A stretch of 64,000 nt of DNA from Ypsolopha sequella (Eukaryota; Arthropoda; Insecta; Lepidoptera; Ypsolophidae). Both the position numbers and the translations under genes were made by a program. The stretch covers positions 15,971,977 to 16,035,976 of the forward strand of contig OW203989.1 of assembly GCA_934047225.1 (NCBI GenBank), given 5' to 3'. Every line of letters begins with the position of its first letter. Within the stretch, counting starts at the first letter, position 1. The notes below the pieces were generated by a model. The model did not search any database, had not been told where the DNA came from, and saw only the letters and a program-made list of their open reading frames with translations. Shown in pieces: positions 54,847 to 64,000 of this stretch.

Positions 54847-54937
54847 CTATTAGGGATCAAGGTAGTAGGAGAGATCTCTTTCTCGCGACAATCTGGACAC
54901 TCGTGGTCTTCTGACTCCAGCAGAGCGCCGCGAATAC
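54847..54937 (-). CDS. RBBP6: RBBP6 exon: second half of the RING finger (91 nt)
   Basis: Acceptor AG at 54938-54939, donor GTATCT at 54841-54846. The first two bases complete the Cys codon left open by the exon at 57857-58023. It encodes IRGALLESEDHECPDCREKE and ISPTTLIPN, with the last two zinc-binding Cys in CPDC. The eight ligands over both exons are all Cys, giving the C4C4 RING characteristic of this family. Confidence 0.96.
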
Positions 54938-55689
54938 CTGAGGAAATGGAGTTTAGTAATTATTGATACTAGCGATAAACTCACCTTAAACTCAGCAGAG
55001 ATCCCTCATGGCTACGAAGGGAGATTTTAGCAGGGGACAAGAGAGAAATGAAAGGTAACTAATTATTTTATTTTAATTTTTACTGTTTATACTCTGAAAT
55101 CGATTTTCATTTTGTAGTATAATAAAATTGAATTGAATTGAATTTAAAATTTTAATATTGATTATTAAATTCACCTAACAAATCAATTTTGTTTGTTCTT
55201 ATGTAACCTTCAAGCTGTAAAATTCTTATTATTATTTTTTATTACTTATTTTTAAATTTTCAATTATTCAATTTTACAAATAGTAAGCTTCATCCAAATC
55301 GCTGCTTCGCGGCAAGGTGCCCAGTATGCTGGCGACATTCCCATGCTGAATCGTTAAACTTAATCGCTGTCCGAGGAATTCGTCAGCCCGTGGGTCGCCC
55401 GTGACGCTGACCAGGCGCGTGTATAGTTCTTTAAATAACTCAAATGGGATTTTAAATAATGAATTAATGTAACACGTGACCAATTAATAAAATTAGAACA
55501 GGCGAGTAGTAGCAGACTAGTTCCCACCACACACCAGGGAATCCTATTGCGGAAACAAGAGGATTTCTATTGTATTTAGGATTTCTATTGTAAAATTGAA
55601 ATTATCTATAATTATTAAATTAAATTATTAATTAATTAGAATTATAGATGAACCATAATTAATTATAATAAAATTACCCCGCCCACACC

Positions 55690-55950
55690 CAGTGGCGTGC
55701 ACAGAACTTTTTGCTGAAAAAGCAAGCAATTGGTCAAGAATAACAATAAAAAAATATGAAAAAATTTTAATATTACTTTGAAAAAAAAAGTTTGTATAGG
55801 AAATTTTCACTCTAGGGTAGACATTGTCTACCCTGGCGTCATACAAATTTTTTTTTTTCAAAGTGATATTTAATTTTTTTCATATTTTTTTTATTGTTGT
55901 TCTTGACCAATTGTTTGGTTTTCCAGCAAAAAGTTCTGTGCACGCCACTG
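55690..55950. mobile_element. Fold-back MITE with CAGTGGCGTGCACAG ends
   Basis: CAGTGGCGTGCACAGAACTT and AAGTTCTGTGCACGCCACTG are exact complements. A central hairpin GGGTAGACA-TTG-TCTACCC is also present. The CAGTGGCG end is typical of hAT-like elements; a clear 8-bp duplication was not seen. Confidence 0.8.
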
Positions 55951-56485
55951 CCACCTCAAGGAATCTCTGCTAAGTGTGAAGCCTATAGTAACAGACCAAG
56001 CGAAATTGATGCGATTATTACAATTCTAACGTTGCTATTGAAAATAATAAAGTTATAAGACATCATCACATGGATCACGTAGTGTTGCCAGGTCCAATAT
56101 GCCAAATTTCGCGACCTATCGATAAAACAGCCGGGACTTTGGTTTTCAAATCGGAACAAAAAAAAAACTATGTTTGTTTAAATCAACGTTAAGTTTTAAT
56201 ATTCAGTGTTAGTCAATAATAATAATGATAATTTTCTAGCATAACCTTAAATACGACAAACCGAACTACAGAAAATCTAAATTTGAACTAAAAAGAAATT
56301 CACCCAACTAAATAATCCTTAGAGATTACGTTAAAAAATTATTGAACAGTAGTTTTTCCTAAAACAATCATTGTCGCAGTAAATAATACGACCTTACAAA
56401 TAATTTGATCGCTGTTAAATAGTAAATTAAATGGTTATTTTGTTATAATATAAACTTAATATACATTTATTATTTTTCAATACAA

Positions 56486-56856
56486 GTGCTCGTAAAGGCC
56501 CACTTTTTATGCATCAAAACCGAACAGAAAGTCGGTTATTTTGCCCTAGGGCTTTATTATTATTACTTTTTAAATTTATTTACAATGGTTGGCTAACCTT
56601 TCCTGTGTACCATAAATGTTATAATTTTTTTCCACTGTTTAACGGCTCTGGATACGGTCCTTTTAAGCCAATTATAATTTAAAGTTCACAAGATTATATT
56701 TGTTTTATTTCCTCGCACTATGGATTGAAAAACGTAGTATGATACACGGGCGTAAGAGCAATAAATTACTCGGTTACGTTTAAAACACTCGCTACGCTCG
56801 TGTTTTAAATCGTCCTCGTAATTTATTCCTTTGCGCCCTTGTAGCATAAACTACTA
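56486..56856 (-). mobile_element. Three-copy non-autonomous family, copy 3
   Basis: Reverse orientation relative to 37771-38152: begins GTGCTCGTAAAGGCCCACTT and ends CTTGTAGCATAAACTACTA. Confidence 0.8.
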
Positions 56857-57856
56857 TTACAGCGACCGTTGATTGTAATGCTTTGTTACGTCGTGCACCT
56901 CAGCAGGACCATTGTAAATTCAGTAGGCACTGGGAAAAAAGAACATGAAATTTAAGATTTTAGTACTGCTATAATTTAAGAAACCGCTGTAATATTTTTC
57001 TCAGGTGTCGTCTGTCAGAAACTTAGAGAGCAAATTCATATACAATCTATTGATATACAGTTGTTTGTTACACAATAACTGTCTCTAATAATGACAATTC
57101 TCAAGGTGGAGCTGCCAAGAAACTGCAGATATACCTAGTATTATTTTGAAAAGGATATAATAATTATAAAATGTATGATCTTTTTTTGCCAGAGCATTAG
57201 ACGTGCAAAGTTTCGAACTTTTGAAAACAGTCCGAAGACTCCTGAAAATCGGGACGTTCCGCGCAAATCGGAACGCCTGGCAACCCTTATCACGACAGAC
57301 GCGTTTTCACTGAGGGACTAAAAGTGCTGCTGTCACATTGCTTGAAGCTCAGGCGCAGCTACGCAATGCGTTATATATATAGGGATGCGTACCGTTTTGA
57401 GCGTCAAATGTGTCAGTTTATTGACGCGATTTGATTCTTACGTTTTGTCAAAGTGCATCGACGCATTTCATGCACAGAAACAAATCGGAACAATCTTGAC
57501 ACGAATTGCCGCCTATTGCCAGTTTTGTATGCTGAAGAGATTTAAAAAGACTCGCGCACGAAGGGTTCCGTACCATCTATAAAAACGGCAAAAAAAACAT
57601 GTATGTTGTATGAGAGCCCCCTTCAGGGCCAGATTTAGGGGAAGGCAACCGGTGCTACAACCCCGGGGCCTCCACAAGAGAGGGGCCCCTACAATAGTGG
57701 CTCCGCTAATAAATTAAAAATATAGATTTTAGTAACTGTATGAACTTTCAAAATTACCTTTAGTGTGTATTGAACTATTTAGGAACTGCGTCGTCACTTC
57801 AAGTGCGAACATATCAGGTTAGTCGTCGTGTATCGCAACAACTGTAGCACACTTAC

Positions 57857-58023
57857 ACTCGTCACAGAAAGAGTTCCCGCAGCAGGGTATCATCACAGCG
57901 TCAGTGAGCAGGTCGCGGCACAGGCTGCAGATCAGCTCGTCCGGGATGTTGGGCTCGGGAGCGGCGGAGGAAGCGTGGGGCGCGTCCCCGCCGCCCGCGT
58001 GCTCGGAAGCCTGGTAAGCCTCA
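57857..58023 (-). CDS. RBBP6: RBBP6 exon: first half of the RING finger (167 nt)
   Basis: Acceptor AG at 58024-58025, donor GTAAGT at 57851-57856. After the split His and EAYQASEH comes an Ala/Gly-rich linker, then NIPDELICSLCRDLLTDAV and MIPCCGNSFCDE plus a split Cys. The PDEL-C-x2-C-RDLLTDAV-IPCCGNSxC-DEC series is diagnostic of RBBP6/Mpe1-type RINGs, which bind E2 ubiquitin-conjugating enzymes. Confidence 0.96.
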
Positions 58024-58523
58024 CTGTTGACGAACCACATTTTATAGAACAATTGCAAGTTTTACAAAACTTTAAGCTAAGATAACCTTTGGTATGAGAA
58101 AAAGGTTGACGCAACCAATATTAGAAAATTACAAAAAGTATCTAACAATATTTACTGTCCAGGGCGGCTATTCTCGCAACATTTTTCACAGGCTTTATGT
58201 TTCATACGACTTCGTTAATCGCGTGATAAATGCCGTGTGATGATAATACCAACAAGTAAAACTCCTTAAAAGACATGTAAAACTTGTTAATGAATCCGAG
58301 CAAAAGGGTTTTATAATAACATATATAATCGGGTCTACCGCGATCAATTTTTACCTTTTTACGAAAAGGGGACACCCGACGTTTCGAGACAGTTGCATGT
58401 CTCGTGGTCTACGGGAAACTGGCAAGTATGGCGAGGCGCAGTGATGAGATGCAGGTGACGACCGAAGTATTTTCCTTGTACCCGCAAAAACACTTTAGTC
58501 TTTAAAATTAATTGTTATCTTAT

Positions 58524-59678
58524 TCACGCACGGCACACAACGCTCACAGTATCCGGAGATGCACTAAGAGAAGAAACCCGCGATTTAAATTTCCCGATGA
58601 CTGGACTCCATGTGGGAGACAATTTGAAACCATCTTCCCTATTGAAATTATTTGGATGTTTCTTGATTTCAATCGCTTCACGCACAATTCTAGGGTAGTA
58701 ATGGCGATCGGTGGAGAGAATTTTCGGGTTATGCAGTTCTATCCAGTGGTTGGTCCCGGATTCTAAAAGATGTTCTGCTATCGCTGATTTGTACATCTGC
58801 CGGTTTTTCACAGCTGCTATGTGTTCCTTGACCCTTTCCTGTACGCTACGTTTTGTTTGGCCAATGTAGGAACTTCCACAGCTGCATTTTATCTTATAGA
58901 CACCTGGATTTTGAAAAGGAATCACATCCTTTGGTGTGCGTAAATGGCTTGCCACTTTGGATAACGGAGTATATACAGTCTTAATGGAGTATTTATTTAA
59001 TGCTGTTCCAATCTTATCCGTAATACCTTTGATATAGGGCATAAACGCTGGTTTTCTGTTAACCTCAGGACACTTTTCCTTTTTTGGTCTTGGATGTCGC
59101 CTCTTCATCTGATATCCGTTTTGTCTGAGTACCTCCTGAACATATGACAGCTCATCTTTAAGATGGTCAGGGTCACAGAGATCATGAGCTCTGTTTGTTA
59201 GTGATGTCATGACGGATTGGATGTGACGAGGATGGTGGTGTGAAGAGGCGTGCAGGTATCTATCTGTGTGTGTTGGTTTTCGATATACAGTGTGGGCCAG
59301 AGAACCATCAGATCTCACCATTAATTTGACATCAAGAAATGCCAAAGTTCTGTCACATTCCATCTCATACGTAAAGTTTATTTTTGGATGGATGGAGTTA
59401 AGATGATCTGCATACTGTTTTGCTTCCTCGTTACCCCCCTTGAGAATGCTAAATACGTCATCAACATATCTCTTCCAGAGTCTGATTGTTGAGGGACCGG
59501 TACGTAAAGCCTCCTCCTCAAAATGTTCCATCCAGATATTGGCGAGCACCGGAGCCACAGGACTTCCCATCGCCATACCATCTATCTGGAGAAAATATTG
59601 ACCCTGGTAAAGGAAGTAGTTGCCATCCAAGCAACGCTGTAGCAAAACAATGTATTGTTCTGACCACGAGACATGCAA
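58524..59678 (-). CDS. Penelope-like RT (C-terminal part) and GIY-YIG endonuclease
   Basis: 384 codons. The first dozen codons lie in the inverted arm. RT motif B region [20 protein letters not shown] (about residue 33), motif [10 protein letters not shown] (about 70), LAFLDVKL and [13 protein letters not shown] follow, then a linker and a GIY-YIG-type nuclease [20 protein letters not shown] (about 265-285) with [10 protein letters not shown] motif A is absent, so it cannot be an active polymerase as it stands, although the remaining frame is unbroken. The family uses the endonuclease to nick target DNA for insertion. Confidence 0.9.
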   Translation of the reverse strand: MHVSWSEQYIVLLQRCLDGNYFLYQGQYFLQIDGMAMGSPVAPVLANIWMEHFEEEALRTGPSTIRLWKRYVDDVFSILKGGNEEAKQYADHLNSIHPKINFTYEMECDRTLAFLDVKLMVRSDGSLAHTVYRKPTHTDRYLHASSHHHPRHIQSVMTSLTNRAHDLCDPDHLKDELSYVQEVLRQNGYQMKRRHPRPKKEKCPEVNRKPAFMPYIKGITDKIGTALNKYSIKTVYTPLSKVASHLRTPKDVIPFQNPGVYKIKCSCGSSYIGQTKRSVQERVKEHIAAVKNRQMYKSAIAEHLLESGTNHWIELHNPKILSTDRHYYPRIVREAIEIKKHPNNFNREDGFKLSPTWSPVIGKFKSRVSSLSASPDTVSVVCRA

Positions 59679-59693
59679 CTGTCTCGAAACGTC
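59660..59693 (+). ncRNA. Degenerate hammerhead-like motif in the Penelope arm
   Basis: The + strand reads CTGACCA, an extra C, stem GAGACA-TGCAAC-TGTCTC, GAAA, then CGTC. It has the same order as loci A-C, with G8 changed to C and a standard GUC cleavage-type triplet. The opposite arm (minus strand, near 58410) keeps the stem, GAAACGTC and a CCC/GGG stem I, but the core is GTAGACCA. Confidence 0.4.
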
Positions 59694-60007
59694 GGGTGTC
59701 CCCTTTTCGTAAAAAGGTAAAAATTTATCGCGGTAGACCCGATTATATATGTTATAACGTGTACAAAACGCGAGAGTTTAAAGTTATAAAAGGGTTTTAT
59801 TTTAATAGCTTGATACGTTTCTGTGCAAATAGCTCCTAAAAATCACCCGCCTTTGGCCTCCGCAAATTATCGCATGTGCGTAATTTTTAGTGCGACGAAA
59901 ACATAAATGAGCTAATGATTATGTAGTGGACCAGCAATCTCAGGGTTGCGGTTAAGAATCTAGAGCAGGTGGAAAACATACAGTATTATACTATTCGTAA
60001 TACTTAC

Positions 60008-60138
60008 TGGTCCACAGCAGGTACAGCAAAATTTCCACTTGGGGTCATCATGGCTCCTGGTGCTTTGGGACCATCAACTGGTACCATAAAACTGCGAGGA
60101 ATGCCTGTACTCCTCCTTATACTTTCTACAGGCTCACT
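60008..60138 (-). CDS. RBBP6: RBBP6 exon: conserved linker between zinc knuckle and RING (131 nt)
   Basis: Acceptor AG at 60139-60140, donor GTAAGTA at 60001-60007. It encodes SEPVESIRRSTGIPRSFMVP, then DGPKAPGAMMTPSGNFAVPA and VD with a split His. The STGIPRSFM and PGAM-TPSGxxAxP phrases are hallmarks of the family. In known structures of the yeast homologue Mpe1 this segment contacts the cleavage and polyadenylation machinery (family knowledge). Confidence 0.96.
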
Positions 60139-60344
60139 CTAGAAAGCAAATATTGTTTTTAATCAAATAGCCACTTCTCAACATTAACTACTAAATAAAT
60201 TGCTACCAAATCTCTCACTATCATATTATAGATTGTTATACAGAAGAAAACTAAGGATGTGATTTTTTTTACAAAATAATGTACAAAAGACAATGACTCA
60301 ATTAAATCATTCAAACAACAAATTGTTATAAATAGATAACTTAC

Positions 60345-60459
60345 TTCTTGTTTGGAAAGTGGACAATCCTTAATCCAGTGTCCACGCTTTTGACACTTGT
60401 AACAAGTGTAGCCAGTAGGTACAGTGCCTCTTTGATTCTGTCCCCTAATCTTCTGATAA
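60345..60459 (-). CDS. RBBP6: RBBP6 exon: CCHC zinc knuckle (115 nt)
   Basis: Acceptor AG at 60460-60461 (TATTGCAG), donor GTAAGT at 60339-60344. It encodes YQKIRGQNQRGTVPTGYT, then CYKCQKRGHWIKDC, a perfect C-x2-C-x4-H-x4-C knuckle, then PLSKQE. The longer minus-strand ORF around it runs into intron on both sides. Confidence 0.96.
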
Positions 60460-61046
60460 CTGCAATAAAAAAGAATGTCTTTTATTGTTTCCGGCGCCAT
60501 GGCGCCAACCAAGTTTAAGTAAACTCTGCTTAGCTTTTTTTTTGTCACAGCGAAACAAAATACATCCCTAATAAAAAGTCTGGTCAGTGGTACCCAAGCT
60601 TAAGAGTCGGAGTTCCGAGATTGGGCAAAACAGGGTTCGGGGTTATGGCTTTTTAAGATAGTAAAATATTAATTTCTGAACAAAATAAATACCACTTGTT
60701 ACCTTACAAGATGAAGTACACGTTCATTAAAAAAAATCTTGGCACTAATGTATAGTAACTTCAGAAAAAAAAACAGCATGTCAAGTTCAGGTTACACCCG
60801 TAGCGCTGCAATGCTATTCAAGAGATTTTCTTGAAATTCCTGTTTTTTTTCTGAAGTTACTATACATTATTGCCGTGATTTTTTTTAATGAACCTGCACT
60901 TCATCTTGTAACAAGTGGTATTTATTTTGTTCAGAAATTTGAATTTTTACCGTCTTAAAAAGCCATAACCCCGAACCGCGAATCTCGGAACACCGACCCT
61001 TAATGCTTCCACCCAGATTAAGTTGCAAGTTGTTCATATCACTCAC
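60460..61046 (-). other. RBBP6: RBBP6 intron (587 bp), mostly a MITE
   Basis: Donor GTGAGT at 61041-61046. It is occupied by the fold-back element at 60601-61002. Confidence 0.85.
60601..61002. mobile_element. Fold-back MITE with about 165-bp arms
   Basis: TAAGAGTCGGAGTTCCGAGA pairs with the complement of TCTCGGAACACCGACCCTTA-like sequence at the right. The pairing continues through GGTTCGGGGTTATGGCTTTT and TGAAGTACACGTTCATTAAA. Confidence 0.85.
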
Positions 61047-61278
61047 TTGCTAGGATCGTAGTCAAACGTAGACTGTGATATCATAGCATTTATCTTGTCC
61101 TGTTCACTGCCCTCCATGCGGGACAGATCGGCCAGCCCCTTGTTGGCAGAAACATCTTTGTGAACTGCTGCGTCATTCTTGTTCCCTTCCCACTGTTTTT
61201 TTGGCTGTTGAGCCAGAGGTACCCTCGCCACAAGAAGCGATGTGTTCTTCGGAATCAATGTACTGTCGTCACTGTAAA
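61047..61278 (-). CDS. RBBP6: RBBP6 exon: end of the DWNN ubiquitin-like domain (232 nt)
   Basis: Acceptor AG at 61279-61280, donor GTGAGT at 61041-61046. It encodes YSDDSTLIPKNTSLLVARVP, the last strand of the DWNN fold, then a Lys/Gln linker and SEQDKINAMISQSTFDYDPS, the conserved segment before the zinc knuckle. It enters with a split codon, so at least one exon with the DWNN start lies at coordinates above 64000 or was not found. This is the most 5' RBBP6 exon visible. Confidence 0.94.
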
Positions 61279-63168
61279 CTGTAATAAAAAGAAATAGTCC
61301 TGTTATTCCATCTCAATTACTTGCCCTTAACCATGTGGTAGACATGTTTCTCGCGCGACGAGATATCTGCGCGACGATCGACGCAGATATCGATGGCGTG
61401 TAGAGGCACTGTTCGATTTGTCTGTGTACTGAGTGTGCAGCTTGAAATCGCTACGATATATACGATAGGTGTGTAGTTAGCATAGTGTGCGTCGGATGTT
61501 CACCGCATTACTAGGATTGGGGCGGTTATTGTGTGCCTTATTGTAAGGGCTGAGCAAAATACATACTCAACTGTAATTGAAATGAAAAATACACTGTGTA
61601 AATAAATGTATTTAAAACACGAAATACAAAATAATTTGGGAGGATGTATTGAAAATACAAATACAGTGTTTTGTACATCATGCATATAATGAAAGAGTAG
61701 AAACCGGTGTCTGTACATTGAAAAAAAGTAATGAAAATAGAAAGGTGGTAACCAAAAAAGAGTAATAGAACACAAATCAGCGATTTTTAGAATTATTTTC
61801 TGTCTGTTTGTTAGCACACAGTTCTGAAACTACTGAACAGATTTTCATGTAGTTTTCACAGGTGGACAAAGCTTAATTTGGATTAGAATATAGGCTTTTT
61901 TTTGTTTCATTAAAATCGCGTGTCGGAAAAAAAAAGATATCGTTATTTAAAGATTTTTGGAATTTACTTTTCTACTGGCATATATGAATTAGAAGTTACG
62001 TAGCAAATAATAATTCCTGACGATGAAGGCCTATAGACGTCACGAACGATTGTTTAAGGCGATATGTAAAAGTTTTAGCTTCCCTGTTACTCCATATGCG
62101 AAAAAACCCTCAGTGCGTGAGGGACGGATTCGTGGAAAAGTAGCAAAAAGTCAGTTTTTTATTAATATAAAATGTACTAAAGTTAGTATCAAAATTTCGT
62201 TTAACCAGGTCCTAGTTACCGTTAAATCCCATCTAATAAAATATAATTGATGTCTATATGTCATTCTAAATTGTCAAACCAGGAGAATTTGTATGGAAAT
62301 AGACCTCATTTCACTAAATATTTCTATCGAGCCGAATTTCTCTAATTACGTTTCTGTTTTAACAGATCCCTAAAAAAGATTCCAAAAATAATATACTAAT
62401 TTATCAAAATAATACATTATTTACTGGAGTAGATTCGATTTTTTTTCGTAGCGCCTTAAAAGAAAAAAACAAAAAGCTTTGGTTACAATTATGTAGCATA
62501 TCAAATTTTAGTACCTACATAAAAAAAAAACAACAGGTCGCGCTGTTCATTATTAAAACGCGCATAAATAAATATTTAATTGTTTCGTCATCTATTTTGG
62601 TAAATAAAAAGTTTTAATGCGAAATTAGTTGCAGCAATTCGCGTAGCTTAATTAAAAAAAGTTTTTTTTTTTATTTTTTTTTAGAGAATTTACGCGCTTT
62701 TAGATCAAAGTTTTCAATATTATGGTATTTAAATTAGTCATTATTTATTTATGATTTTTTAAAGAATTTCCGGATGTTACGTCACATGACTCATTTTAGG
62801 CCTGATACTGAATGCGGACTTTTGCCTTGCTTGTAAAAAAAAAATCTGTCATCCACAGAGTACTATATTGCTACATCTGGCAATAAAAAATCAAACAACA
62901 ACAACAACGGAACTATGTTGAGTGTTACCAACGCCTGCAAAAAAAACCCTAAACTGGTGCCTATTAATCACGTGACGTATATTTGGCTGAAATTTAACGC
63001 CCTACCATCTCGGTTATTAAATTTTAAAACGCAAATAAACTAGTCGTTCGCCACGAAATATGAACTCGCGATTCGATCTTGACCGATTTGGCTCGAACTT
63101 AAAAATTCAAATTTCATGTCGTTCCGATCAACGATACTCTCGGACAAACACACAACAATTCATACATA
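61279..63168 (-). other. RBBP6: RBBP6 upstream intron, no feature recognised
   Basis: AT-rich. A local palindromic stretch at 61355-61400 (GATATCTGCGCGACGATCG, then CGCAGATATC) is the only structure noticed. I searched the minus strand for the DWNN N-terminus and did not find it. Confidence 0.7.
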
Positions 63169-64000
63169 CGAGGGTGAATCCAAAAGTTCTAAGCCCGACC
63201 TACAAAGAGGTATCAAATCTTTGTAAATCTACCGTCTTTGTTAGTATGTTTTTTCGTGATTGATTGTGTGAAGTTGAAGTTCGATACTGCAAGCTATTAT
63301 TTTTTTGTGATATTTTGTTTAACGCAGTCTGACGGGATTTTTCACAATGGAGAAAATTTAACACCGTGCTGTGATTAAGTACCTCAATAAAAAAGGTCTT
63401 TCACCTAAAGAGATTCATGAAGATATGGAAACAACATTAGGGGAATCTGCTCCATCGTATTCCACTGTCAAAAAGTGGGTAGCTGAATTTAAACGCGGTC
63501 GGGAGACCATTGAAGATGACCCAAGGAGCGGAAGGCCTTCAACGTCTACCACTAAAGAAAACACTGACAAAATTTGTGATCTCATCCTAGGACACCGACG
63601 ATTGACCATTAGTAGGATAGCTGAGATCACAGGCATCAGTTATGGCCGAGTACAAAACATTATAACTGTAGAATTGGGGTTCCGTAAGGTTTCTGCTCGC
63701 TGGGTCCCAAGATTGCTTTCAGCTGACCAAAAACGAGTTCGATTCACAATTTCGCGTGACTGTTTGGAACTTTTTGAGGCAGATGCTGAGGATTTTATGT
63801 CTCGTTTTGTTACCATGGATGAAAGCTGGGTTCATCACCATACTCCTGAAACAAAACAGCAATCCAAACGGAAAAGATCTGGCTCACCCACGCCGAAAAA
63901 GGCCAAGTGCGTTTTGTCAGCCAACAAAGTCATGGCATCTGTTTTTTGGGATTCGAAGGGAGTTATTTTATTGGATTATTTACCTAAAGGTGAAACTATA
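63169..64000 (+). mobile_element. mariner transposon, 5' part, runs off the edge
   Basis: TA (63167-63168) precedes a terminal sequence CGAGGGTGAATCCAAAAGTT, typical of mariner ends. A leader of about 180 bp leads to the transposase frame. The 3' half and right terminus lie outside the window. Confidence 0.85.
63347..64000 (+). pseudogene. mariner transposase with stop at codon 5
   Basis: From ATG 63347 the frame reads MEKI then TAA (63359-63361), then is open to the window end: RAVIKYLNKKGLSPKEIHED, a helix-turn-helix DNA-binding half, WVPRLLSADQK, MDESWVHHHTPETK (first catalytic Asp) and VMASVFWDSKG (second Asp), LLDYLPKGETI. The single early stop is the only defect visible. An in-frame ATG at about codon 27 could give a shortened protein lacking the first DNA-binding helix. 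Confidence 0.85.

Larger units (their letters stand above)
54938..57856 (-). other. RBBP6: RBBP6 intron splitting the RING domain (2.9 kb)
   Basis: Donor GTAAGT at 57851-57856. It contains the MITEs at 55690-55950 and 56486-56856. A GGGCCAGATTTAGGGG piece at about 57627 looks like a hAT end, and 57550-57600 resembles part of the repeat at 8381-8790. The rest is AT-rich and unassigned. Confidence 0.8.
58316..59757 (-). mobile_element. 5'-truncated Penelope-like element between inverted arms
   Basis: Arms 58316-58413 and 59658-59757 are near-perfect reverse complements (CGGGTCTACCGCGAT, then CCTTTTTACGAAAAGGGGAC, then GTTTCGAGACAGTTGCATGT). Between them is one minus-strand ORF with RT and GIY-YIG domains. 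The N-terminal part of the RT is missing at exactly the right-hand arm. Penelope-like elements are known for odd terminal repeats and 5' truncation. Confidence 0.9.
58024..60007 (-). other. RBBP6: RBBP6 intron holding the Penelope-like element
   Basis: Donor GTAAGTA at 60001-60007. Aside from the element at 58316-59757, nothing is recognised. Confidence 0.85.

Noticed and set aside
57819..57856. Extension of the RING exon to CATVVAIHDD
   Set aside because: It reads through a perfect GTAAGT donor at 57851; the conserved continuation is found in the exon at 54847-54937.
60159..60338. Continuation of the zinc knuckle frame downstream to the ORF's stop
   Set aside because: It reads through the GTAAGT donor at 60339-60344 into hydrophobic intron sequence; the family linker is in the next exon.
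61500..61817. 105-codon minus-strand frame with hydrophobic stretches
   Set aside because: AT-rich chance frame with aromatic residues; no homology recognised, no splice-site phase match to RBBP6.

Overview
The window looks like nuclear DNA from an insect, most likely a moth or butterfly. It holds one split host gene on the minus strand, very long introns packed with transposable elements, an AT-rich background and GC-rich exons. The Lepidoptera call rests on repeat types I recognise from that order and is an inference; no tRNA, rRNA, CRISPR array or bacterial-type operon was seen.

The host gene is the orthologue of RBBP6 (Snama in flies), an E3 ubiquitin ligase and mRNA 3'-processing factor. 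Seventeen exons lie between 61278 and 919. Every junction has an AG acceptor and GT donor, and the reading phase carries through all of them (4916 coding nt, about 1637 codons plus stop). In transcript order they encode the end of the DWNN ubiquitin-like domain (61047-61278), a CCHC zinc knuckle (60345-60459), a linker (60008-60138), a RING finger split over two exons (57857-58023, 54847-54937), a conserved post-RING helix (54128-54228), acidic and proline-rich linkers (53.7-48.1 kb), an Arg-Ser-Pro domain over four exons (47579-47938, 33710-33808, 33181-33384, 23333-23401) and a 917-codon low-complexity terminal exon (919-3670). The first exon or exons lie beyond the right edge.

Mobile DNA fills the introns. 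Best preserved are a Ty3/Gypsy retrotransposon with two LTRs identical by eye (24478-29725; one frame break early in gag) and a DIRS-type tyrosine-recombinase retrotransposon (38218-44115) with three open frames, inverted terminal repeats and an internal complementary region. A 5'-truncated Penelope-like element with RT and GIY-YIG domains sits between inverted arms (58316-59757). A PIF/Harbinger relic (29772-32397) appears to be the parent of at least two short MITEs, and the 5' part of a mariner runs off the right edge (63169-64000). There are LINE fragments at 1-300, 13040-13830, 15480-16015, 32749-32985 and 46030-46400, a nested IS630-Tc1-mariner relic at 9825-10892, and many fold-back MITEs, several present two or three times.

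The most unusual signal is a set of dispersed RNA-like motifs resembling a minimal type-I hammerhead ribozyme (24378-24420, 33619-33661, 54732-54777; weaker relatives at 59660-59693, 18972-19015 and 9523-9591). Their stem II changes between loci while pairing is kept.
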